64,000 bases of DNA from Variovorax sp. dw_308. GTDB lineage: Bacteria > Pseudomonadota > Gammaproteobacteria > Burkholderiales > Burkholderiaceae_C. Positions within the stretch are counted from its first letter, which is position 1, and every line of letters begins with the position of its first letter. The stretch is from positions 150,429 to 214,428 of the forward strand of contig NZ_JAATOM010000011.1 in NCBI RefSeq assembly GCF_019207085.1, in the 5' to 3' direction. Below are positions 9,001 through 16,222 of this stretch, piece by piece. The notes under the pieces were generated by a model. It was not told the DNA's origin. It worked only from the letters and a program-made list of their open reading frames with translations, and made no database searches. Position numbers and translations under genes: made by a program.

Positions 9001-9508
9001 GGTCGATCAGCCCACCGCGCACCGCGTATTCGCCCGGTCTCACCACCTGCGTCACATGGCTGTAGCCGGCCAGCGTGAGCTGCGCCTTGAGCTTGGACTC
9101 CTGCAGCTTCTGCTTCGTCTTGAAATGGAAGGTGTAGCCGGCCAGGAAGGCCGGCGGCGCGAGGCGATAGAGCGCGGTGGTCGCGGGCACCAGCACCAGG
9201 TCGGCCTCGCGCTGGCTGATGCGCCACAGCGTGGCAAGACGCTCGCTGATCAGGTCCTGGTGCGGGGAGAAGCTGTCATACGGCAGCGTCTCCCAATCGG
9301 GGAACAGCGCGCAGCGCAGGCCGGGCGCGAAGAACACCAGTTCGTCGATGAGCCGCTGCGCGTCATTGGCGTCGGCGGTGAACACGGCGACGGCGCGGCC
9401 GGCCGCTTTCTCGCGTTCGGCTAACCGTGCAATCAGCAGCGCGTCGGCGGAGGAGGGCGGCCGAGGCAGCGTGAAGCGCTTGCCGGCGACGAGGGCGGGG
9501 AGATCCAT
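6026..9508 (-). CDS. mfd: Transcription-repair coupling factor Mfd
   Basis: Mfd is a DNA translocase that removes RNA polymerase stalled at lesions and recruits UvrA. From the ATG at 9506-9508 the protein is 1160 aa, close to the E. coli 1148. In order it has a UvrB-like N-terminal module (DWETLPYDSFSPHQ), the RNA-polymerase-interacting domain (VHSAHGIGRYRG), a RecG-like helicase core with Walker A CGDVGFGKTEVAL, DEEH box IIDEEHRFG, TATPIPRTL and QLRGRVGRS, and a C-terminal TRCF domain. The frame stays open about 250 codons upstream across ispD on the other strand, but that part is antisense shadow. It is divergent from ispD. Confidence 0.97.
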   Translation of the reverse strand: MDLPALVAGKRFTLPRPPSSADALLIARLAEREKAAGRAVAVFTADANDAQRLIDELVFFAPGLRCALFPDWETLPYDSFSPHQDLISERLATLWRISQREADLVLVPATTALYRLAPPAFLAGYTFHFKTKQKLQESKLKAQLTLAGYSHVTQVVRPGEYAVRGGLIDLFPMGSSQPFRVDLFDDEIDSIRTFDPDTQRSLYPVPEVRLLPGREFPMDDDARARFRSRWRELLEGDPTKSRIYKDMGNGVATAGIEYYLPLFFEETATVFDYLGTDATVVLHGDMEPAFQHFWTDTRERYRLVQGDPERPALPPEALFLNAEQFYSRAKPHAQLALRSGDGEVTPFAEFEVLPPLSVVRGAEEPLQRLQTHLRNTQQRVLILAESAGRRESLLDFLRASGVNPPAFDTLAEFQADTGERIGIATAALASGFAWLEAGIDLVTETELFASAPTTRRRNKKQEQVSDVEALIKDLSELNIGDPIVHSAHGIGRYRGLVNMDLGQGKNPDGSPVLQEMLHLEYADKATLYVPVSQLHLVSRYTGVSADEAPLHKLGSGQWEKAKRKAAEQVRDSAAELLNIYARRAARQGHAFRFSAGDYETFANDFGFEETADQKAAIHAVIQDMISPQPMDRLVCGDVGFGKTEVALRAAFVAVTGGKQVAFLAPTTLLAEQHYQTLVDRFGKWPVKVAEMSRFRSTKEINTAAKGLADGTVDIVVGTHKLLSQSVQFKNLGLLIIDEEHRFGVRHKEAMKAMRAEVDVLTLTATPIPRTLGMALEGLRDLSVIATAPQRRLAIKTFVRTEGNGVIREAVLRELKRGGQVYFLHNEVETIENRRQKLEEILPEARIAVAHGQMPERDLERVMRDFVAQRYNILLCSTIIETGIDVPTANTIVMSRADKFGLAQLHQLRGRVGRSHHQAYAYLMVPDIEGLTKQASQRLDAIQQMEELGSGFYLAMHDLEIRGAGEVLGDNQSGNMMEIGFQLYNEMLSEAVRALKAGQEPDLLSPLSATTEINLHAPALLPDDYCGDVHLRLSFYKKLATAKTSEQIDILLEEIVDRFGKLPPQAQTLIDVHRLRVLARPYGVVKVDAAPGVIHITFKKDPPVESLAIIQLIQKNKHIKLAGNEKLRIERELKEPKDRAQLVRDVLRSLGQPKKAEVATA

Positions 9509-9530
9509 GGCGTAGTGCGAACAATGCAGA

Positions 9531-9558
9531 ACACCCCGCGCCAACGGGCGAGGGGTGT
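9531..9558. promoter_or_regulatory. Inverted repeat in the mfd-ispD divergent region
   Basis: Perfect arms ACACCCC (9531-9537) and GGGGTGT (9552-9558) enclose a smaller GCC/GGC pair. The element is in the 94-bp divergent space. A + strand -10-like TAGAAT follows at 9572-9577, about 26 bp before the ispD ATG. It could be an operator or a hairpin in the mfd leader. Confidence 0.35.
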
Positions 9559-9602
9559 GCGGGGGCAATTCTAGAATGGCGGCCCTTTTGCTGCCGTGCC
9601 CC

Positions 9603-10316
9603 ATGTCCCAATCCCCTGAGCGCCTGTTTGTCGTCATTCCCTGTGCGGGCACGGGCAGCCGTGCGGGCGGCGCGGGGCCCAAGCAGTACCGGCCGATTGC
9701 GGGGCAGCCGATGGTCGGGCGCACCGTGGATGTCTTTCGCGCCATGGGGGACCGTCTCGCGGGCCTGATGCTCGTGGTCTCGCCGGGAGATGGAGCCGTC
9801 CGTGCGGCGCTGCCCGACTTTCCGCGCGACGGCGAGTGGTTGTTGGCCAAGGGTGGCGCGACCCGGGCGGCGACTGTCCTGGCGGGATTGCGCGGGTTGC
9901 TGGCGGTCGGCGCCACGCTGCGCGACTGGGCGTTGGTCCACGATGCGGCCCGGTGCCTGTTGACGCCCGCGCAGGTCGAAGCGCTGATCGCCGCCTGCCG
10001 GGGCGATGCCGTGGGTGGCTTGCTTGCGCATCGTCTGGCCGACACGCTCAAGGTCGCGGACAGCGGCCAACGCGTGAAGGACACGCTGGAGCGCAGCGAC
10101 AAATGGCTGGCACAAACGCCGCAGATGTTTCGCATCGGCATGCTGATCGATGCGCTGGAGATGGCGGGCGACAGCGTCACCGATGAAGCCGGCGCCGTCG
10201 AGGCGCTCGGGCTGGCGCCGCTGCTGGTCCCGGCCAGTGCGCAGAATTTCAAACTCACCTACCCGGAGGACTTCGCGCTGGCCGAAGCGATCCTGAAAGG
10301 GCGCGACGCATCATGA
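9603..10316 (+). CDS. ispD: 2-C-methyl-D-erythritol 4-phosphate cytidylyltransferase IspD
   Basis: IspD couples CTP with methylerythritol 4-phosphate to give CDP-ME, the third step of the MEP isoprenoid pathway. The 237-aa protein has the nucleotide-binding N-terminus PCAGTGSRAGG...PKQY, a slight variant of the usual AAGxGxRM motif, then VHDAARCLLTP and the C-terminal YPEDFALAEAIL typical of the family. The ATG at 9603 is chosen because the motif starts soon after it. Its stop overlaps the ispF start as ATGA, so the two are translationally coupled. dxr, an earlier step of the same pathway, is at 33.9 kb. Confidence 0.96.
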   Translation: MSQSPERLFVVIPCAGTGSRAGGAGPKQYRPIAGQPMVGRTVDVFRAMGDRLAGLMLVVSPGDGAVRAALPDFPRDGEWLLAKGGATRAATVLAGLRGLLAVGATLRDWALVHDAARCLLTPAQVEALIAACRGDAVGGLLAHRLADTLKVADSGQRVKDTLERSDKWLAQTPQMFRIGMLIDALEMAGDSVTDEAGAVEALGLAPLLVPASAQNFKLTYPEDFALAEAILKGRDAS

Positions 10317-10801
10317 CCGCAGGCTTTCCGTTCCGCATCGGCGAGGGTTGGGACGTTCATCAGCTCGTCGCAGGTCGCAAGCTGTTTCTCGGCGGCGTGG
10401 AGATTCCGCACATCACCGGCCTGCTCGGCCATTCGGACGCGGACGTGCTGCTGCATGCCATCACCGACGCGCTGCTCGGCGCCGCGGCCCTGGGCGACAT
10501 CGGGCGGCACTTTCCCGACACCGACGCCCAGTTCCGGGGTGCCGACTCGATCGTCCTGCTGGCCGAGGCGGCACGCCGCGTTCGCGCCGAGGGTTGGCAG
10601 ATCGGCAACGTCGACAGCACCGTGATTGCGCAGGCACCGAAGCTGGCCCCTCACATCGCCGCCATGTGCGCGCGCATTGCGCAAGCGCTGGCGATCGAGC
10701 CCGGCCAGGTCAACGTGAAAGCCAAGACGGCGGAGAAACTCGGACCGGTCGGCGAAGGCCGCGCGATGGAAGCTCGCGCGACCGTGCTCGTGCACCGTTG
10801 A
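10313..10801 (+). CDS. ispF: 2-C-methyl-D-erythritol 2,4-cyclodiphosphate synthase IspF
   Basis: IspF closes CDP-ME 2-phosphate to MEcPP with release of CMP, the fifth MEP step. The 162-aa trimeric enzyme shows the zinc ligands in GWDVHQL and the LLGHSDADVLLHAITDALLG stretch, the FPDTD loop, and the C-terminal VKAKTAEKLGPVG. All catalytic parts are intact. It overlaps ispD by four bases (ATGA) and ends 19 bp from the convergent histidine kinase gene. Confidence 0.97.
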   Translation: MTAGFPFRIGEGWDVHQLVAGRKLFLGGVEIPHITGLLGHSDADVLLHAITDALLGAAALGDIGRHFPDTDAQFRGADSIVLLAEAARRVRAEGWQIGNVDSTVIAQAPKLAPHIAAMCARIAQALAIEPGQVNVKAKTAEKLGPVGEGRAMEARATVLVHR

Positions 10802-10803
10802 TC

Positions 10804-10830
10804 AGCCGCTCTGAATAGACCTAAGCGGCT
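10804..10830. terminator. Hairpin between convergent ispF and envZ-like gene
   Basis: Perfect 7-bp arms AGCCGCT (10804-10810) and AGCGGCT (10824-10830) surround the space between the two stop codons. There is no T-run on either side, so it would be at most a weak bidirectional terminator. Confidence 0.35.
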
Positions 10831-12296
10831 TGCTTCGGCACCGACGGCTTGACGCCGGCGGCCGCGCGCGGCATCCGGATATGCGCCGCCAACCCGCGCC
10901 CCGGCGTACTGGTGAGCGCAAAGGTCCCGCCCATGCGATCGATGTTCTTCGCCACGATCGACAGGCCCAGCCCCGCCCCCGCAGCCGAGGTCCGCGCTGC
11001 ATCGCCCCGGAAGAACGGCTTGGTCAACTGCGACAGCAGTGCGGGCGCCACGCCCGCACCATGGTCGCGCACCTTGATCAGCACCGCGTCGTTGTGCGCC
11101 TGCGCCTGGATGTTGATGTCCGCCACGCCGCTGGCCGGCGACTTGCCGTAGCGCCGCGCGTTCTCCACCAGGTTCGAGATCACCCGCGTCAGCTCCACTT
11201 CGTCCGCCATCACCGCGAGGTCGGGCGCCACGTCGACCTTGATCTTCACGTCCTCATGGTCCTGCACGGCATAGGTGCAGGCGTCGATCACGTCGCGCAG
11301 CATCACCGGCTTGAAGTCCACATGGTCCGGCCGCGCGTAGTCCAGGAACTTGTCGATGATCGAATCGAGCTGGGCGATGTCGGCGGCCATGTGCGCACGC
11401 GCGTCCTCGTCTTCCACGCTCATCTCGGTCTCGAGCCGCAGGCGCGCCAGCGGCGTGCGCAGGTCGTGCGAAATGCCGGCCAGCATTACCGCGCGGTCCT
11501 GCTCGATCTTGGCCAGCTGGTCGGCCATGCGGTTGAAGCCGATGTTCACCGCGCGGATCTCGTTGGTGCGGGCGCGCTCGTCGAGCCGGTGCGCCTCGTA
11601 CTCGCCGTCGCGCACCTCGCGCGCCGCCCGCGACAACTGGCTCAGCGGCCGGTTGATGAATCGCGTGATCAAGGCGGCGCCGGCCAGCGACAGGGCCATC
11701 GCCGTGATCAGCCAGACCAGCCAGGTGCGCCCGCCAACCCGGCTGAAGCGCGTCGGGTCGAGCAGCAGCCAGTAGTTGTCCGTCTCGATCGTGAAGCCGA
11801 TCCACAGTCCCGCCTGGTTGTTGACCTGGCTCGCGACCACCGTTCCTTCGCCGAGCCGGTCGATCAGTTCCTCCGTCACGCGCTCGTCCAGCGTGCCGCT
11901 GGTGTAGGGCTCGAAGCGATCGACGGGTTCGCGCGGCAGGATGCGTACGCCTTCCTGGTCGGCCAGGGTCTTGATCAGCGACACGCGCGTGATCGCGTCC
12001 GAATACACCAGCGCCGCCCGCGTCAGGTTGACCAGCGAGGCGATCTGGTGCGCCGTCTGGATGGCGCGCGGCTCGTACTCGAGTTGCCGGAAGGTCTGCA
12101 GCCAGGCCACGGTGCTGCCGACGAGCAACAGCGCCAGCAGGAAGAATGTGCGCCAGAACAGGCTGAAGCCGACCTTCAGCCGCGCGCCGCGCGAAGCCGA
12201 CCCGACGCTCTCGAGCGGGCTCGGCAGGGTCAGCTGCGAGCTGTCTTCGGGCAGCGGGGCGCCTTGTGTGGTCCGGGGTCCGGTGGGTGGAGGCAC
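10821..12296 (-). CDS. envZ: Sensor histidine kinase, EnvZ type
   Basis: This inner-membrane kinase is the partner of the OmpR-type regulator encoded just upstream. The 491-aa protein has a proline/serine-rich cytoplasmic N-terminus, TM1 at about 48-68, a periplasmic sensor of about 120 residues, TM2 at about 191-213, a HAMP domain, an H-box GISHDLRTPLARLR with the phospho-acceptor His277, and a HATPase domain (NLVENARRYG, DHGAGV, GAGLGLSIV). This is EnvZ architecture, although the periplasmic signal cannot be read. It starts with GTG 5 bases after the regulator stop, so the pair forms one operon. The osmotic role known in enterics is not proven here. Confidence 0.88.
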   Translation of the reverse strand: MPPPTGPRTTQGAPLPEDSSQLTLPSPLESVGSASRGARLKVGFSLFWRTFFLLALLLVGSTVAWLQTFRQLEYEPRAIQTAHQIASLVNLTRAALVYSDAITRVSLIKTLADQEGVRILPREPVDRFEPYTSGTLDERVTEELIDRLGEGTVVASQVNNQAGLWIGFTIETDNYWLLLDPTRFSRVGGRTWLVWLITAMALSLAGAALITRFINRPLSQLSRAAREVRDGEYEAHRLDERARTNEIRAVNIGFNRMADQLAKIEQDRAVMLAGISHDLRTPLARLRLETEMSVEDEDARAHMAADIAQLDSIIDKFLDYARPDHVDFKPVMLRDVIDACTYAVQDHEDVKIKVDVAPDLAVMADEVELTRVISNLVENARRYGKSPASGVADINIQAQAHNDAVLIKVRDHGAGVAPALLSQLTKPFFRGDAARTSAAGAGLGLSIVAKNIDRMGGTFALTSTPGRGLAAHIRMPRAAAGVKPSVPKQAA

Positions 12297-12301
12297 GCTG
12301 C

Positions 12302-13033
12302 TCAGGTCGTGCCGTCCGGCACGAAGACGTAGCCGACGCCCCAGACCGTCTGGATATAGCGTGGCGCCGCGGCGTCGGATTCAACCAGCTTGCGCAAGCG
12401 CGAGATCTGCACGTCCAGGCTGCGGTCGAAAGGCTCGAACTCGCGGCCGCGCGCCAGCTGGGCCAGCTTTTCACGCGACAGCGGCTGGCGCGGATGGCGC
12501 ACCAGTGCCTTGAGCATGGCGAACTCGCCGGTGGTGAGGGAGAGTTCCTCGCCGTCCTTGCGCAGCGTGCGCGAACCGAGGTCGAAGCTGAAGGGGCCGA
12601 AATTCACCGTCTCGTTGTCGGTCGAAGGCGCACCGGGCGCTTCCAGCGGCGGCCGCCGACGCAGCACCGCGTGCACGCGCGCCAGCAGTTCGCGCGGATT
12701 GAAAGGCTTGCCCAGGTAATCGTCCGCGCCGACTTCCAGGCCGACGATGCGGTCCACGTCCTCGCCCTTGGCGGTCAGCATGATGATGGGCGTGCGGTCG
12801 TTGGCGGCGCGCAGGCGGCGGCAGACCGAGAGGCCGTCTTCGCCCGGCATCATCAAGTCCAGCACGATCAGATCCACGGTGTCGCGCAACAGGATTCGAT
12901 TCAGCGCCTTGCCGTCCTCCGCGACGATCACTTCGAACCCTTCTTGCGTCAGGTACCGGCGCAGCAGATCTCGGATGCGGGCGTCGTCGTCGACGATGAC
13001 GATCTTGTCGGTGCGGGCAGGAACTTGAGTCAT
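12302..13033 (-). CDS. ompR: Response regulator, OmpR type
   Basis: A two-domain DNA-binding response regulator of 243 aa. The receiver domain (about residues 8-125) has the acidic pocket VDDD, the phospho-acceptor Asp59 in LIVLDLMMPGEDG and Lys in TAKGEDVD. The C-terminal winged helix (about 140-238) has the OmpR-type DVQISRLRKLVE recognition region and a final WGVGYVFVPDG. It is transcribed before the EnvZ-type kinase. The divergent upstream space contains an inverted repeat and GTTACA-like boxes similar to the known OmpR half-site, suggesting autoregulation. Confidence 0.9.
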   Translation of the reverse strand: MTQVPARTDKIVIVDDDARIRDLLRRYLTQEGFEVIVAEDGKALNRILLRDTVDLIVLDLMMPGEDGLSVCRRLRAANDRTPIIMLTAKGEDVDRIVGLEVGADDYLGKPFNPRELLARVHAVLRRRPPLEAPGAPSTDNETVNFGPFSFDLGSRTLRKDGEELSLTTGEFAMLKALVRHPRQPLSREKLAQLARGREFEPFDRSLDVQISRLRKLVESDAAAPRYIQTVWGVGYVFVPDGTT

Positions 13034-13054
13034 TTCAGCAACGGTGAATTTGTA

Positions 13055-13130
13055 ACAACGCTGATTCTGTATGCGTTGTCACCCCATTGAGGTAGTTTTG
13101 GCATTTGTCTGACACTAAGTTACAAAACTT
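13055..13130. promoter_or_regulatory. Inverted repeats and GTTACA-like boxes upstream of ompR
   Basis: The space between ompR and the divergent exported-protein gene holds ACAACGC (13055-13061) with GCGTTGT (13073-13079), and AAGTT-ACAA-AACTT (13117-13130). The sequences TTTGTAAC (13049-13056) and GTTACAAA (13119-13126) are the same box in opposite orientation. Enterobacterial OmpR sites share a GTTACA core, so these may be autoregulatory sites. This is inference. Confidence 0.4.
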
Positions 13131-13206
13131 GCGGAAGCATGCTTTACCTCTCCCAGCTTGGCCGTTGACGGTGGCAGAGTGGGTCTGTTACGACTTTTGG
13201 CACCCA

Positions 13207-13596
13207 ATGCAGCCCGTCCTCAGAACCTTGTCCCTGGTCCTCGTCGCCGTCTGTGCGCACGCGCATGCGACGCACGAAGTGGTCGTCGGCGAAAGCGCCC
13301 ACCGCAGCGAATTGCGCACTGCAGTCCAGTTGAACCGCGCCGCCCAGGTGGCCCAGGTCCAACGCGAGGACGCGATGGCGGGGCGCCATCTCAACCCCGC
13401 CGAGCGCCTCGAACTGCGGCAACAAGTGCGACGGCAGTGGTCCGAATCCGCCAATGCATCTCCACCCCGCCCGGCCGAATCGCAATCGGCCGGGCGCATC
13501 ATTCCCGCGCCCGCTCTTGCGCCCACCGCGACTCCGATCGCCGACGCCCAGCCCACCCGTACGCTCCCGGGCACGGAGCGAAACCAGCGGCCCTGA
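13207..13596 (+). CDS. Small exported hypothetical protein
   Basis: I do not recognise a family. Starting at the ATG at 13207 the protein is 129 aa with a clear Sec signal peptide (MQPVLRTLSLVLVAVCAHAHA). The mature part is Gln/Arg/Glu-rich, with a helical stretch (VAQVQREDAMAGRHLNPAERLELRQQV) of which the LNPAERLELRQQVRRQW part recurs in small periplasmic proteins of the Burkholderiales. It then has a Pro/Ala-rich low-complexity tail. A longer TTG-started form upstream would hide the signal peptide inside the protein, so it was rejected. It is followed 35 bp later by the SIMPL-domain gene and is divergent from ompR, so it may respond to the two-component system. Confidence 0.65.
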   Translation: MQPVLRTLSLVLVAVCAHAHATHEVVVGESAHRSELRTAVQLNRAAQVAQVQREDAMAGRHLNPAERLELRQQVRRQWSESANASPPRPAESQSAGRIIPAPALAPTATPIADAQPTRTLPGTERNQRP

Positions 13597-13631
13597 TTGG
13601 GCACCTGCGCCTCCCACTCGAAAGTCCCTCC

Positions 13632-14327
13632 TTGAACGCCATTCGATGGATCGCGGCCTGTGCCGTGCTGGCCGGCGCCAGCGCGGCCTCCGCGCAGACC
13701 CCGCCGCCCCAGAACGTCCTGCAGTTGTCCGCCAGCGGCACGGTCGAAGTGCAGCAAGACCTGCTGAGCATGACGCTGTCCACCACGCGTGACGGCGCCG
13801 ACGCCGCCGCCATCCAGGGACAGCTCAAGAGCGCGCTCGACGCCGCGCTGGTGGAAGCGCGCAAGAACGCGCAGCCCGGGCAACTCGATGTCCGCACCGG
13901 GAACTTCAACCTGGCCCCCCGCTACACGCGCGACGGCAAGATCAGCGGCTGGGCCGGCTATGCCGAACTCGTGCTCGAAGGGCGCGACTTTCCCCGCATC
14001 ACCCAGGTGGCAGGCCGGATCACCACGCTCACGGTGGGCAACGTCGGATTCGCGCTGAGCCGCGAACAGCGCACCAAGGTGGAGGCCGAAGCCCAGACGC
14101 TCGCCATCAACGCCTTCAAGCAGAAGGCCGACGAACTCGCGAAGGGTTTCGGCTTCGCCGGCTACACGCTGCGTGAGGTGTCGGTCAACGCGAGCAGCGG
14201 CGACCCGATTCGCCCGCGCATGATGGCCGCGCAGGCCAAGTCGATGGCGTCTGATTCGGCGGTGCCGATCGAGGCCGGCAAGACCAGCGTCGTGGTCAAC
14301 GTGTCCGGCTCCGTGCAGTTGAAGTGA
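13632..14327 (+). CDS. SIMPL (DUF541) domain periplasmic protein
   Basis: A 231-aa exported protein with a signal peptide (about residues 1-22, ending ASAASA) and a DUF541/SIMPL domain over the rest. Typical parts are LSASGTVEVQQDLLSMTLST, the RYTRDGKISGWAGYAEL loop, a VGFALS segment and a C-terminal VVVNVSGSVQLK strand. SIMPL proteins form periplasmic oligomers; E. coli YggE is linked to oxidative-stress protection. No ATG lies before the signal peptide, so a TTG start at 13632 is chosen; its ribosome site is weak. It follows the small exported protein gene closely. Confidence 0.85.
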   Translation: MNAIRWIAACAVLAGASAASAQTPPPQNVLQLSASGTVEVQQDLLSMTLSTTRDGADAAAIQGQLKSALDAALVEARKNAQPGQLDVRTGNFNLAPRYTRDGKISGWAGYAELVLEGRDFPRITQVAGRITTLTVGNVGFALSREQRTKVEAEAQTLAINAFKQKADELAKGFGFAGYTLREVSVNASSGDPIRPRMMAAQAKSMASDSAVPIEAGKTSVVVNVSGSVQLK

Positions 14328-14426
14328 CCGACGCTGCGGTTGATGCGGCTTGAGCTTCGATCCCGCGAGGGCCGGCGCGGCCTGACCTTGGGGACCGTCG
14401 GCGCTTCGCAGGGCGCGGTCGCCCTG

Positions 14427-15197
14427 CTACTGCGCCGTCCAGCCGCCGTCCATCTGCCAGGCCACGCCGCGCACCTGATCGGCCGCCGGAGAGCACAGGA
14501 ACACAGCGAGCCCGCCGAGCTGATCGACCGTCGTGAACTGCAGCGATGGCTGCTTCTCGCCCAGAAGTTCTTCCTGCGCCTGGCTCACCGAAATACCTTC
14601 GCGCGCGGCGCGGTCGTCTATCTGCTTCTGGACCAGTGGCGTCAGCACCCAGCCGGGGCAGATCGCATTGCAGGTCACCCCGGTCCTGGCCGTTTCCAGC
14701 GCCACCGACTTGGTGAAGCCGACGATCCCGTGCTTGGACGCCACGTAGGCCGACTTCTGTGCCGAAGCCACCAGGCCATGTGCGGAGGCGATGTTCACGA
14801 TGCGCCCCCAGTTGGCCTGGCGCATGGCCGGCACGGCAAGACGCGTGGTGTGGAAGGCGCTCGTCAGGTTGATGGCGATGATGGCGTCCCAGCGCTCCGC
14901 CGGAAAGTCCTCGACATTGGCGACGTACTGGATGCCGGCGTTGTTCACCAGGATGTCGACCCGGCCGAACTTCGACGCGGCGAACTTCATCATGTCCTCG
15001 ATCTGGTCCGGCTTGCTCATGTCCGCGCCGTGGTACTCGACTTGCACGCCCAGCGCGGCAACTTGCGACCGCGGTCCTTCCGCGTCACCGAAACCGTTGA
15101 GCACGATGTTCGCGCCTTGTTGCGCGAATGCTTTCGCGATACCCAGTCCGATACCACTGGTGGACCCCGTCACGAGGGCGGTCTTGCCTTTGAGCAT
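14427..15197 (-). CDS. bdhA: 3-hydroxybutyrate dehydrogenase
   Basis: The enzyme oxidises (R)-3-hydroxybutyrate to acetoacetate with NAD, in use of PHB breakdown products. It is a 256-aa short-chain dehydrogenase: the nucleotide motif is TGSTSGIGLGIA, followed by NNAG and the catalytic set Ser138, Tyr151 and Lys155 (SAYVASKHG). The AICPGWVLTPLV and VAWQMDGGWTAQ segments are those of PHB-linked 3-HBDH enzymes rather than generic SDRs. The ATG at 15195-15197 has a GGAG ten bases upstream; a TTG three codons earlier has the same GGAG too close. phaR lies 4 kb away. Confidence 0.9.
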   Translation of the reverse strand: MLKGKTALVTGSTSGIGLGIAKAFAQQGANIVLNGFGDAEGPRSQVAALGVQVEYHGADMSKPDQIEDMMKFAASKFGRVDILVNNAGIQYVANVEDFPAERWDAIIAINLTSAFHTTRLAVPAMRQANWGRIVNIASAHGLVASAQKSAYVASKHGIVGFTKSVALETARTGVTCNAICPGWVLTPLVQKQIDDRAAREGISVSQAQEELLGEKQPSLQFTTVDQLGGLAVFLCSPAADQVRGVAWQMDGGWTAQ

Positions 15198-15265
15198 GTT
15201 GATCAATCTCCGGATGAATTAGGATGCATCGACAAGATTACCAGCAGCCGCAGCGGCCTCTTTTC

Positions 15266-16222
15266 ATGACCGAACCCACCCTCCATTTCATCCCCTGCAA
15301 CGACGCGGCAGGCGGCCACCGCATGGCTTGGTGGCAATGGGGAAATCCCGCAAGTCCGCACCTCGTGATGTGCGTGCATGGCCTCACCCGGCAAGGGCGA
15401 GATTTAGATGAACTCGTCAAGGCTTTGCTCGCGCGCGCCGATGGCAACGTGCGCGTGGTTTGCCCCGATGTCGTGGGCCGCGGCGCGAGCGACTGGCTGC
15501 GCGACCCCAACGAGTACCAGCTTCCGCTGTATGCGGCCGACATGCTCGCGCTGCTCGCGCAATTGCAGCGCGAACAACCCATCGCCACCTTCGACTACGT
15601 CGGCACCAGCATGGGCGGCCTGATCGGCATGGTGCTCACGGGCAATCATGAACTGCCATTGCCGGCGCCGATCCGTCGCCTGGTGCTCAACGACGTCGGC
15701 CCGGTCATCAATCCGGAGGCGATCAAGCGCATCAGCGCCTACGTGGGCCAGAGCGGGCGATTCGCCTCGGTGGCCGACGCTGCTGCCGCGATGTGGTCCA
15801 TCTCGACGACATTCGGCCCGCACACGCCGTCACAGTGGATGGAGCTGTCCCGCCACATGGTGGTGCCGGCCTCGCAGCGCAGCGCCGACGGGCGCGCCAA
15901 GGTCACGCCCGAAGCCGGCCCCGAGGACCATGCCTTCCTGCTGCACTACGACCCGTCGATCGGCGCGCCCCTGCGCGCGCTCACGCCGGAAGGCATCGCT
16001 CACTCCGAAGCCGTCATGTGGTCTCTCTATGACGGCATCACCGCGCAAACCCTGTTGCTGCGCGGCGCGGTGTCGGATCTGCTCTCTCCTGCGACGGCGG
16101 AAGCCATGACGCAGCGCGGCCCTCGCGCCAAGCTCGTCGAATTCGAGGGTATCGGACATGCACCGACCCTCGTGGCGCCGGATCAGCACGACGCGGTCAA
16201 TTCGTTCCTGCTTTCCCCGTGA
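15266..16222 (+). CDS. Alpha/beta hydrolase
   Basis: A 318-aa alpha/beta-fold hydrolase. The oxyanion-side motif HGLTRQGRDLDELV, the nucleophile elbow GTSMGG (Ser) and the late GIGHAPTL histidine give a full triad; a late Asp is likely in the SDLLSP loop. It has no signal peptide. The substrate is unknown, although this group sits near PHB and ester metabolism genes in related bacteria. The ATG at 15266 begins the conserved part; an ATG at 15224 would add 14 residues. The stop overlaps the relA start (GTGA), so relA may be translated from the same message. Confidence 0.85.
   Translation: MTEPTLHFIPCNDAAGGHRMAWWQWGNPASPHLVMCVHGLTRQGRDLDELVKALLARADGNVRVVCPDVVGRGASDWLRDPNEYQLPLYAADMLALLAQLQREQPIATFDYVGTSMGGLIGMVLTGNHELPLPAPIRRLVLNDVGPVINPEAIKRISAYVGQSGRFASVADAAAAMWSISTTFGPHTPSQWMELSRHMVVPASQRSADGRAKVTPEAGPEDHAFLLHYDPSIGAPLRALTPEGIAHSEAVMWSLYDGITAQTLLLRGAVSDLLSPATAEAMTQRGPRAKLVEFEGIGHAPTLVAPDQHDAVNSFLLSP

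Noticed and set aside
9509..10258. Upstream 250-codon extension of mfd
   Set aside because: It lies antisense to ispD, has no domain, and a normal ATG occurs at 9508 at the start of the recognisable protein.
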